Positions 25,544 through 37,500 of a DNA stretch of 64,000 nt are shown here, one piece after another. The notes under the pieces were generated by a model. The model ran no database searches, was not told the origin of the DNA, and worked only from the letters and a program-made list of their open reading frames with translations. How positions within the stretch are numbered: the first letter of the stretch is position 1; each line of letters begins with the position of its first letter. Origin of the DNA: Paramacrobiotus metropolitanus (lineage: Eukaryota; Tardigrada; Eutardigrada; Parachela; Macrobiotidae); assembly GCF_019649055.1 (NCBI RefSeq), contig NW_026570245.1, positions 1,178,001-1,242,000 of the forward strand. Reading direction: 5' to 3'. A program made the translations under genes and the position numbers.

Positions 25544-26721
25544 ATGGCAAGCTTTCTTTCAAAAATGAATGTAGAGCAAGTGCGAAATTCCATCGCTCAA
25601 CACTGGAGCCAAGCGAAACCAGGGGAAGTGGCACTGGGAATAGCAGCAGGAACCGTTTTTACATACTCCTTATACAAATATATTAAATCACGTGGGCTAC
25701 CACCTGGTCCATCTGGTAAGCAGTTCCATCTGGTTAATATGCTTTACCCACATTGTCGCACCTTTAACTGCGTAATTGCGTTTCAATGCAATTTTTATAT
25801 GATTATTCTGTGCCATCGTAAAAACGCTAACACTTCTTTGGTACTCGTATAGCCTTAAAAAAAGGGTAAAGATATATTTGCGCAAACAGTATATGTTTTT
25901 ATTGTCAACCCATCTGCTTTAATTGATATCGAAGCAGATGGGTCGACAATAAAAACATATACTGTACATAAGCATATTGAATAACTTCGCCGCCATTGTA
26001 CCCGTAATACTGATTCAGAATGATTATGACCAGTTACAATAATGTAATTTATGTAATTATTTGATAATTATGATATTACGGGGAAAAAAAGTAAATATAC
26101 TTAAGAAAGTAAATGTTAAGACAAATTAAACCTACTACAAATACAAGCCTGGATTTGTAAAAAACGTTGTTTTGATCTCCTGATTATAGTTTATTCCGAC
26201 CTAAATATAGTTTATTCCGACTTGGTAACTCTACTGGGGTGCACAATAGAGGCCAATTAAATTTTTAAGTTGCACCTAATTATTTTCCTCACCGTGCTAC
26301 AAATACATTTAATTTGCGAGCCAGTCCTACAGAGTATGACAGATCGATAGTAAATTCCGGCATAGTTCAACAAACTGCAGTAAAAGTATGTGCAGTAGGC
26401 CATTATTTTATTATTTCTGCGGTATCACGCACAATATTGCATCTCACAATTTGTAATTTGTAGAAAAGTATTTGTCTAAACAAACGTTATTTTTTTCATC
26501 AGTGGTCCCAGTATTTGGTAACTACTTTCAACTCGGAGATGACCCACCGAAAACCTTCATGGAATGGAGCCATAAATACGGGAAAATTGTATCAGCCCGC
26601 CTGGGATCCCGGTTGCTGGTTGTGCTGCACGACTACGATCTGGCGAAAGATGTATTCTCACAGGACAACACCACGGGACGTGACCAAGAATGGATATTGC
26701 AAATGATTTTCCAAGGAAAAG
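25544..26721 (+). CDS. Cytochrome P450 (CYP2-clan-like), first two exons only
   Basis: Exon 1 (25,544-25,715) encodes a short N-terminus with a membrane-anchor helix (GEVALGIAAGTVFTYSLYKYI) and the proline hinge LPPGPS. Exon 2 (26,503-26,721) continues in phase with VVPVFGNYFQLGDDPP, FMEWSHKYGKIVSARLGS and VVLHDYDLAKDVFS, the standard beta-1 region of microsomal P450s. It ends at QMIFQGKG with a donor GTAGTC in phase 1. The next family block and everything through the haem-binding cysteine are absent from the following 37 kb. Either the gene resumes beyond base 64,000 after an intron filled with mobile elements, or it is truncated. Confidence 0.85.
25886..25965. repeat. Near-perfect 34-bp inverted repeat in P450 intron 1
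   Basis: Arms at 25,886-25,919 and 25,932-25,965 are reverse complements with one mismatch (an A where a G would pair), separated by a 12-base AT-rich loop. The arms contain AACCCATCTGCTT and its complement. It would form a strong hairpin in RNA or single-stranded DNA and resembles a small MITE or foldback element. No target-site duplication was identified. Confidence 0.8.
26185..26221 (+). repeat. 16-bp direct repeat, 21-bp period
   Basis: TATAGTTTATTCCGAC occurs at 26,185-26,200 and again at 26,206-26,221 within P450 intron 1. It is short, with no known function. Confidence 0.6.
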
Positions 26722-27266
26722 GTAGTCGATGATCAACGGTAGCGTATTTTATACAAGTATGTACTCTACAATCATATTCGGGTGAAAGCATTAATTAGAA
26801 GATTCGTATGTACTTGTTAGAGGCACGACAGCCTGCGTGATAGATACGCCACTTTGCGTATGCGTATCACTGCACACATGCTGATTCGCCCTCTCTTGTA
26901 CGTACGTGAGTGGCTGCACTGCACTCTCCGCCTATGCGGATACACCGCGGGCGCACTCACTGAGCATACTTGCTCTCTCGCTCCTCTCTCTCGCTGTATG
27001 ACTCAGCGTATATTCGCTCGCGTTGGATACGAGTCCAGTCTGCGCACTCACATTCCGTGTGTCTGGACAGCGTGACGCCGTTGCCGCCAGCACATTTCTT
27101 TCTCTACAATTCATTACGCTCTAGAACTAGCTCGCAGCAACTTGACTTGCTGATTTCTGCCAGACACTGGCCTTTGTTGTGTTTTTCCCCGCATTCACGC
27201 GGCATTTTGCTCCACTTTATTTGTACAATAAAGTCACCTGTGAGCTCTCTGTGCTTGCCTGTCACA
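26722..27266 (+). other. Candidate 5' LTR of the giant Gypsy-like element
   Basis: Between the P450 donor and the retroelement leader lies about 0.5 kb with LTR-like traits. It has TC/GC-rich promoter-like sequence near 26,930-27,060, an AATAAA at 27,227-27,232, and an ending CA at 27,265-27,266 directly before TGG (27,267), where a tRNA primer-binding site would start. A left boundary beginning TG near 26,833 is possible. I could not find a second copy at the right side of the element, so this call is an inference. Confidence 0.35.
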
Positions 27267-28524
27267 TGGTAAGCAGATCGTCTGGTTTTTCGGTTTATCG
27301 GATCCTTTGAGGAGACGGTAAAGGCATAATTTGCGGAGAACTCGAAGAACCCGTGGTTGAAATCAGATTGACTGCGAACGCAGCCTCTGTTTCGACCTGG
27401 TCTTTGCTGTCTTGCGACTGTGGTAGCAACAGGTTGATCGCAAAAGCGATCCCTGCCACCTTCGCTAGCCCTATCTTTCGTCTCTCCCACACAAGGAGAG
27501 CACTTCGGCTGACTGCCCCAGACGGACGAACGTGAACTTCCCCAATCCCAACTGACGGATCAGGCTCGGACAGTAGCCTGCAGCGCCCAGAAGGAGCCTC
27601 TCAACAATCGGGGACCTTCGCCTTGAACGGCGACCCGCAACTCTAACGGAAATCGACCTCCCAACGGCGGATCACCGACCTCCACGGACACCGTAACGAA
27701 CCGGTAAAGTCCTGGTTACAGGTCGACACAGGTCGAAACTAGCTATAATTCTTAATTCTTAACGGCTGAAATTTATTTCTGAGAACTAGAAATAATTTTT
27801 CGATGGAAAAAACTTAATTTTCGTCGGAGAAACCGACCTAAAAAGTTACTTTACCGACCTAACGGACCACTCTGTGTAACTGACCAGAGGTCGGTCATTC
27901 ACTTTGCTTTTCATTTTGACGGATTTTCCACCGTCAGAAAAATTTCTGAGAATCTAGAAATTATTTCTAACGGCTTAAAAATTAAAATTTCGACCAGAAA
28001 ACATCTCTGATCGACCTAAAAATATTCTTGTTTTTCCGCGAAAATAAGCGCGAAAATTCTTGAATTTCCTTGTGACGTCAGAACGCTCGATTTTCAGTAC
28101 TTTGAGGCTAGCCAATCAGCGTGCAGGGGAAACTTCCCATAAGCTTAACATAGGCGTGAATCATCGTTTTTTAAATTTTGCACGCGGCTCGCATTCTGTG
28201 ACGTAGGCAGTGAAGTGCAAGACCACTTAGCCCTGTGACGTCATACTGGTCAGCACAGTAGTATAGGACGTACTCTACTGTAGTACCTTATCATACTGTA
28301 CTGTACCATAGTACTGTATTGTAACGTTGTGTACTGAGTCACACACAGACACATCAACACAACAACAACAACATCAAGTCGGACCATCCTGACCCAAGGA
28401 AGTTCCTGAACCGAAAGACGTCCCTGATTCAATTGAACATCCCCACATAAGGGATAGTTCAATTTACTGTACAACAGTACAAGTCTCTCGTTGGTTCCAC
28501 TTGAACCGACCTGACCCGACAACA
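27267..28524 (+). other. Leader region of the giant retroelement
   Basis: About 1.25 kb of apparently noncoding sequence precedes the gag-pol start. It contains several copies of the element's CCGACCT / AGGTCGG motif (for example 27,833, 27,854 and 27,888) and an AT-rich block at 27,730-28,080. Primer-binding and packaging signals would be expected here, but the tRNA used cannot be named. Confidence 0.4.
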
Positions 28525-31500
28525 ATGTCGAACCCGAAGGAAAACGAATACGCCCGAAAGTTCAACACGGACTATTCGCGGCGCCTGACCTCCAACGCGC
28601 CGTATGCACTACGGCACTCCGGTCAGGATAAAAGTCAGCCGTCATCAACGGACTCAACGAAGTCAGCCGAGGCAAGGGAGAAGCGCAACGAGCGGATCCT
28701 CCTCGCCGATTCCAACCCAACGTCCGATGACAGCTTCGAGGACGCCCACGACAAGACGTTCCTCGAGCCCCGAGCTGGCTTAGCAGCCCCGTCCCACCCG
28801 ACCGGGGGGGAAATGGAGCATCTGCAGGCTGAGACCACATTGTCTCATGCCGAGGCGGAACACCCACATGGTGTACCGACCTCTACGGACTCAACAGAAG
28901 GACTTCAACTGAGCTCACAGAAAGCTCAGGAGTCGGTAACGACTACAAAAGTCACCGACGCCGGACACACATCACCCAACCAGACGGATAACGTGAAGAG
29001 GTCGACATCGCCCAACTCGGGTAGAGCGACTTCACCGACCTCGAAGGTCGGAGAGAAGCAACCGATAACGGAAATCGGTCAAGTCCAACCGACCACAGAA
29101 GTCGGTAGGGCTTCACCAACCTCTAAGGACGGTCAACGGAAACCGACCCCAGAGGTCGGTTATTCTCAACTGGAGGTCGGACCTCATCCGACAACACAAG
29201 TCGGAATTGAGGTTAGAAGACTACAGCAATCACCAACCAAGGAAGTTGGCCACGTCCAACCGACAACAGAAGTCGGGAGGATTTCGCCAACCAAGAAGGA
29301 TGGAAGTCCACCGACCAAGGAGGTTGGTCAACAGAAGCCACCTACTGAGGTCGGACCTCACCCGACAACACAAGTCGGAACTGAGGTCGGACTACTTCCA
29401 CCGACCAAGGAGGTTGGTCAACAGAAGCCACCTGCTGAGGTCGGACCTCACCCGACAACACAAGTCGGAACTGAGGTCGGACTACTTCCACCGACCAAGG
29501 TCGGTCAACAAAGGCAGACCATGGAGGTCGGACCTCGTCCGACAACACAAGTCGGAACCGAGGTCGAACAACTCCCACCAACTTCAAGGATCGGACAACA
29601 GCAGGTCGGTAAAGTCCAACCGACCTCCCTGGAACGGAAGCCAGCGGATAACAGGTCGGATATGGACATCCAGTGGCCTAAACTACCGGCCAAAACGGGA
29701 GAAACTGAGGCCCCGCCACGAAGCGGACCTCACCCGGCTGGATCACCAACCAACATACCGATGCCTAACGAAAAGGCTACTTCACCGTTAAGTCGACCTT
29801 CGCCAACGGAAAGCAGGTCGACCCAAGCAACAGAAACTCAACCGAAGGTGAAGTCCGACAAGTCGCCAACAAGTCGACCGGTCGACCTACTGAAGAAACG
29901 GTCGCCACTTATGTTCGAACTTGGCGACTCGGGTAGTGGAACACCACCACCCATGGACGACGTATTTGACACGACACAAGTGTCACGTCCCAGCAGCCGG
30001 GATGGATTCTTCCGAACGCCAGTGGCACCCCACTTGGGTAACCACAGGTACCAAGCTAGTACGCTTGAGTACACGGCACGGAAGTGGATCGCATCCACAC
30101 CTCCAGAAAAGATCGAAGACGTCGATCGACTCCGGAAACGATGCCAGGATTTGATAACTCAAATCGTCCTGGCCGACCAAATCGTTAACTCCACAGAGAA
30201 TCACATGTCTCGATCGGAGGACACCCATAAGCTCGAACGGAAGCGATGGGAGAAGGAACTAGCTGAGGCCAACAATGGCATTGCTGCGCAACAGCGCCGC
30301 ATTGAACACTTGGAGAGTCATCTCAAGAGGTCCGACAACCCATGTCGGTACGACTTCGAAGAGATCGAACGACTCCGAAGTACACTGGCAACGTCCGTGG
30401 AATCGGTCTTCGAACTGAAGAGACGCCTTGCCACCGTGGAAAAAGACCTGGCTGACACACAAACAGCCTTGGTCGAATCGGAACTGGCAGCAGGGACGTT
30501 CCACCAACAGCTGAAGCAGGCCAATGAAGAGGCCGAAGTGTACCGGAACGAGGTCGACAGATACATTGTCGAACTCAAGCAGGCCGACGACGAGGTCGAC
30601 CGGCAGAAATATCGAATCGAACAACTCGAAAGGGAGATGGAAACTCTCCTGGTCAGGGCAGGACGACAGCTAATGGCTCACTACGGCCAGCAACCTGCCT
30701 CACCCGACCGAAGTAGAGCCACCAACGACCTGGAACAAGCAAACGCCCAATTGGCCGACCAGGTCTACGGACTCAATGACGTGCTGAAGGAGGAACAACG
30801 ACTCCGAGCACAGCTGGAACACAGCCTGGCAGAAGCCCAAAAGGTGCACGAAGCGCAACAGAACCGCATCGCACACTTGGAAGTCCGCGAAAACGACCTG
30901 TACAACTACGGTCTGGACGCGGATAAATATATCGATGACTTAAATCGATATATCGACGAAATGACCACGTATACCGACGACTTGGATACGGAGGTACGCT
31001 GTCTCCAGGAGGAAACGAAACACTTGGAACAATCCAGGACGGAGCCTCCATCCTACAGGACTTCGATGGCAACGGACTTCCACTTTGAACCGTCGCAAAC
31101 AGTTCGAGATATCCTGTGGGACATCAAACCCAAAGAGGAGAAGAAGGAACAGAACTTCTTCGTGGGCGTGGTGACAACTAACCCGCTCATCGGAACTCCT
31201 CCGCAGCAACAGCCTCTGCCCCACCGTCCAGAACCTGAACGGAATACATCGACTGCAGCACCACATGTGCCAACGTCAAACGTGCCGACAACGACGACGG
31301 CCACGTTAGGTACTTACACGAGTACCACGTATGCGACGCACACATCGACGCATGCGCCAGCGCCCACCACGTCCCACCCGAATGGACCAGCGCCTAACCA
31401 ATGGGGCGCAGGACGGCGACTGGGAGAGCGAACAGGCTCACACCCCAACATGGATGACTTCGGACGCTTAACGATAAGCGACTCCGATTATCAGCGGACA

Positions 31501-34500
31501 CGAGCTAGGTCATACAATAATGACCTTCCTCAAGGAGGACGAAGCGGACAACCGAATCCGGAACGCCCTCCCGCCGACTACCCACAAGACTCGCAGAACG
31601 TGCCTCGGTTCCGACCAACAGAAGGTCGGGCACCACCGAGAAGGCCGTTCAGAGGTCAGCATGGAAGGGTGAACGACCTTCCACCGGGATTCTACCAACA
31701 GCCACAACGGCCACCACGAGCACCAGCTCCTCAGCCGGAACCGTACCCGGCTGGATACCCAGACCAACAAGGTCGGGCATACCCAGACCAACAAGGTCGA
31801 GGATATCCACAACAACAGAATTATGGATATCCGGAGCAACAGAACCAGTATTACCCAGACCAACAAGGTCGGGGATACCATGCGGAACAAGGTTGGGAAG
31901 CAAACCCTCCCCCACCACCCTATGCCGCGGACGCCCAACAAGCGGCTAACCGGGCATTCCAGGAAACGATGATCCGTGTGTGTGCCCGCGGACGTAAGCA
32001 GAAATTGCCGGAATACGACGGCGACCATAACAAACTCGAGGGATGGTTGAAACAAATCCGTCGATTCTACGCGGAAGCACAAGAATGGCATGAATCGGAT
32101 CACACGTTCATGACAGACCTAATCTCACGACTCGAAGGCCAGGCCGCACAATGGCATAGGGACACCGCCGGCAGTGAACCAGCCGGAGGATGGCCAGTCA
32201 ACCTTTGGTTGGCTAAGTTCGAAGAACGGTTCGGCGACAAAAACAAGGAAATTAACGCCGTAACCGCCATGGCCAAACGAAAGTACCGCTTTGGACAAGA
32301 GACGCCAGAACAGTACTATGACGCCATGATGAACATCAAGTCCCGATGTGACACCATCACGGACCAGATGGCACTTTTCCATCTGAAGGATAACATCCAC
32401 GAACCCAAGCTACGAGAAGCCTTGGAGATTCGTATGCCGGCAACCCCGGTAGAACTGCGTGACTACATACGCCAGTTCGTAAACGGAAAGGAGATGTACG
32501 ACGTGGCGAAGGGATCACGGGATACCGACTATGCCCGGGTCCGAGCAACAACGCCGACACCAGCTCCTTTACCGCAGGCACCAGTACAAACAGTGTACCA
32601 GCCGTACATGATGCCGGGATATCAAAGTCCCTCGGCAACATACGTGCAACCGACCACACCGATAACGCCACCAGCGCAAATGATGCCGGTCCAGCAACCG
32701 ACCTGGGCAGGAGTGGCAGCTGTCAACTTGGCAGCACCCCAACCAGCAGCCGGAGCCCCAGTAAACAACTACGGAGGCCAAAGTCCTGGCTCTGGAAGTA
32801 ACCAGAACAACGGAAGTTCTGGATACAACCAAAACCCAAACCAGGGATACTCCGCATACGGTCAGAGTCCAACACAAGGATTCGGCGGCGGAGGCTACGG
32901 TCGCGGAAAAGGACGTGGCGGCGGAAATCGCGGCCGCGGTAACTTTAACCGCGGCGGAGGCGGAAACCAACAGGGTAACCGACCTTCCCAAGCACAACAA
33001 GGTGCTCGGCAGTTTACGACTTACGCGGATAAGATGGAACAACTGTTCCTTCAGTGGACGCTGGCGGACAGCTTTACTTGCCACTTCTGCAAGTTCGGGA
33101 ACCACCCCCAGGCACGCTGCGCGTTCATCGGCACTCGGGTGCAGGACAACCCGAATCGCCGCTGGTATGAGGATTGGCATACGCGATACCTGACGGGAGG
33201 ACCGTTGGGTTCGGCCAACCCGAACTCGGCACAGATCGTGCCACCCCCGCGCCAACGCCAACAAGGAGGAGGCTCGGGCGGTGCTGGTAACGGAAACCAG
33301 CAGGCCGGCTCAGGAAACGGGTCGGGCGGAAACCGCGGGAATAGCGGTGGAGGTCAACAGGGATCTCCGGAACAGCGGCAAATGCTACCGCCACATCAGC
33401 CCTTTGGCTCGCCGTCACCCAACAATGGGCCGGCTCGGGGGAAACTCCTCGGGAAACGCCTAAGGTCGATGAGCCCCGGTGACTCATTCGACCTGCGACA
33501 TCCCACCGAACCACCGGACAAGGATAACCCTACTAACCAACTTCACTTTAACCGGAGAGAATCGCCCATACCCACAACAGAAGGGGAAGTCATCCAACGG
33601 ATGGATGCCTTGGTCAGACAACTAGGTCTGGACCATAACAGCACGGAAGAAGAATTCGTCAACGCATTGATGGCTTCAACAGATGAAGCCACAACGGCCA
33701 GAACAATGGCAGAACGACTCGGAATTTTTGTTAACAATGGCAAATTCGAGATCCGGACCGGAACGCAACGAATGCCCGACTCACCCGACCCAGCGCATCA
33801 ACTCGGCGTTGGAACGTCGGAGGCCGGAACGCAGGGATTGCCCGGACCGGCCGACCCAATACCTCAACTTGGCATTGGTACGTCGGAGGTCGGAACGCAA
33901 GAAATGCCCGACCTACGTAGCACAAACAACGTGACTACACCGCCCGCCGCAGAAAGTGACGCAGGACGGACCGGCCACGGAAGCTGGACCGGACTGCCGG
34001 TGAGAAGAAACCCAACCGAGCAGCCCAGACAAGGGCCAAGACGCGGAGGACCGGGACGCCGATTCACGCAAAGGGGCAACAGAAACTTCCCCAATGTATC
34101 ATCCGGACGCGCAACGGATAGATACGCTGCAACAATGGCAGCTATCGACCTCACCGAAGAATCGGAAGGAGAAGTCGAAATATGGGAAACAGTCCCTCTG
34201 GAAGCACAGGCACCCGCTCACTGGCTGCAGCAGGAGTCGGACCTCTCCCAGCAACAACCTCAACCGGCTAGAACAGTAGCCGGATCTCGGACGTTCGTCA
34301 ACCTTGACTACATATGGTCGCAAGTGAGGCCAACAGAAACCTCGATAGAAGAACGGATACGAGAACAAACACGACGGTTCGAAACTCCCACCGACGTGCT
34401 GGAGGACGGAGTAGCTAACCGACCTCAGACACATGAAGTGGTCGTAACCGAAGTGGAACCAATCCAAGGTACGCTGACGCCAACAGAAGGCGGATCAGTC

Positions 34501-37500
34501 TCCTTAATTCCCATCACGCCGACTGTACGGGAAGTGACCTTCGAAAAAGGGACTCACAAGAAACCGAAGACGGTCAGAGCCTGGACACACGTAATCCAGA
34601 TCGGACCGACGCCCACCATGGCGATGCTCGACACAGGAGCAGAGACTTCGCTGATCGAACAACGATTCTGCGAACAAAACGACCTGCCAATGCAACCTCT
34701 TGGCCATTACACTCGGATACTTGGCGTAGGCGGACAAGTTGCCTTCACCGTAACTCACTGTTGCACCGTACCGGTAACGCTGCAGGGATTTACGAGCCAT
34801 CATACTTTCCACGTTCAACCGAACAACGCGGATATCCCAGTGTTACTTGGATGTGATTACCTTCATTCCAAGTTCACCTTCGTGCTAACGCCCATTCCTA
34901 ACCCGGAACGACCTGGAGGAATGACGGTAGTGCAGTCTATCCCGATACCAGAGGCATCGGGCACGGTAATAACTGAAGCGAGGATAAGTCGGCTTGATCA
35001 CCCGTCAAACCCCCCGCCCAACATTTGCCGTGACTGCCGGGATACCAACCGGACTCTGATCGAGGAGATGCAACTGCACAACGCCATTGAAGCGTACGAA
35101 GAAAGGATACGAACTGGAAAACTACGTCCGAAGAAACGCATACTGAAGACGGCAGTAAAGTCTATCCCGATACCAGAGGCATCCGCAACGGAAGCGGATG
35201 CCATCTTAGAAGTCCAACAAAAGTACCGGACTTGGTTTACGGGAATACAACACTTTCTCGACCGACGGACGTTGGAGATGATGGCCACTCTCCAACAGAA
35301 CGGAGCGGTGACCACGGACCAGATACAGGAAGCACAACGGACATGCGAACCTGTATTGGCCCTCGCCGAAGACATCGACGATGAAGCTTGGGAATGGGAA
35401 GACGAACGAGTCCCAATCCATCGGCAGTACATGGAATACGGACTTCCAGTACCACGCCCTCTGGAGATACCCTGCCAAGAACTAGGCGGAGCACTCTTCA
35501 GTTACATGCGACAAGTACAGTTGAACGGAGAATCGACTACAACTGCGTTTTGGAAACGGTACGGCGAGGACACCTCAATAACAAGGACGATCCCCGACCC
35601 GTTACCGCCAATCACGGAACACTTTCCGAAGGAAGTCAAATTCGTCAATGACCTGAAGAAGCCAACTGAGCACACGCAAATTGGCGAAATTGACCGACCT
35701 GATCGCTGCATAATTTGCAACGATAATATTGATGGAGTCATCCGGACGCTGAAGACCCATCATGACCTGACTTGGGTTGACGGCAGACCGTCGTCACCAG
35801 CCCCTCCGCAACCAGAACGGAAGGTAAACTCAAGCCGGAAGACCAAGTCGGTAGTTAACCAATGGCTGAGCAACATAAGCTCACAGCCATCCGACCTGGA
35901 GAAACAGGACGAAGAGAGTCGACCGACCCAACCGAAGGAAACGGCCGACCAGGGTGCACCGACCACGGAAGTCGGAGAAGGTAGTGCGCCACCGACCACA
36001 GAAGTCGGACACGGCAACACTCCTGACGCTAACCCCGAAGACGAGCAAGAATCCGAGGAATATAACTCGGACGTCTCGGACGTACAAAGTTCGAGCGAAT
36101 CACCGGACACAGACTCCGATAACCAACCTTCGGAAGAATCCGAGGAAGAGGATGATGATGAGGAATTCGACCCGTCAGTACGAAACTGCAGGTCGGATAA
36201 ACCGCGGAAGGATGACTCGGATGACTCATCCGAGGAGGACGAAGAACCGACCTATGACGTCCGGCTGACAAAAGCCTTGCGGTCCATCATCCACACTGAA
36301 TTCATAGTCGACCCTCCCCCGGAACAAACCGGACAGGAAAAGCCAGTCGATGTCGAACAACAAGCGGAACTCGAACAACTTCAAATTTTACGGGAATTTG
36401 GAGGAGGCCAACCGGAGGAACACGACCTCCGACCTCCAACCATAGTAACCCAGCAGCTGTCAACCGAACAACCGACCTCGGTTAACTTAACTGACCAACA
36501 GAAGTCGGAGCAACCGCGCCCACAGAAGGTCCGGATTGCAAAAGTTAACTCGATTACGGAGTTGAACTTGGGCAACAAGCACCCACAAGTCCATCATCTA
36601 GCACTGGACCCGTTCATCGACTCGAAGCCGCTAGACCGACAGGTGGTCTTTAACAGCGAGCGAGTCTCTCTTCCACCTTACTCAACGTGTTCTATCAAGG
36701 TACGGACAGCCAAACCAATGGACCCGATGAGACCCATCTACTTCTACACTTTACGGCGGAAGCACCGACCTATCCGACCGATAGAAGCTAAGATCGAGAT
36801 CCGACCTCAGATCGACACGGCCTGGATAAACATCCAGAACATGACTCACCTACCGCGAATATTGAAGAAGGGCATAAAACTTGGCCATATGCAATACAGC
36901 GACATGTTCGAACCGGATATCGACAACCAGTACGTCGAATGGGAACTCCCACTTGGAATTGCCAAGACTTGGCCACCCAAGCCGGAACCAAAGCCATCGC
37001 CGAAATTTGAAATCTTCGAGGCGACGGGGGTTAGAGCTCAACGGAAAGTGAAACTCCTACCTCGGGCGATAACCCAAGTGCATGTCGTAATGGATGTTGC
37101 AGTAGCCACCGGACAGAAACTCATGTACCTTGGTGGATCCGACCCCCAACGAGACGGAGTCGAAATGATGGATGGCGTAACTAAACATGATGGGAGACGA
37201 TTTACCATCATGGTAGCCAACCACACTCACCGTGAGGTCACCTTACGAAAAGGTGCACCCATGGGTCGAGTCGAACCGTTCCAAATGATGACGGACGACC
37301 AGAGAATCGAAGAAGCGAGAATACGCTCGGCTCAAGTAGAGGAAGAAGACGCGGAATCCCAGGAGGAGCGACGAAGAATCATCGACTCCATGAACTTCGG
37401 TAAGAACTTAACCGATGAGCAACTTGCCCAACTTAAGGCAGTCGCCTGGGAATACCGGACCGTCTTCCCAACCTCAAAGAAACCATATGGAGATGTCAAA

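Noticed and set aside
26827-26862. Imperfect inverted repeat GATACGC ... GCGTATC
   Set aside because: Too short and interrupted to support a separate element; may belong to the candidate LTR.
34098-36110. Many minus-strand ORFs of 100-230 codons opposite gag-pol and the accessory ORFs
   Set aside because: They are shadows of the long plus-strand ORFs, rich in residues complementary to the CCGACCT motif, with no protein family features.
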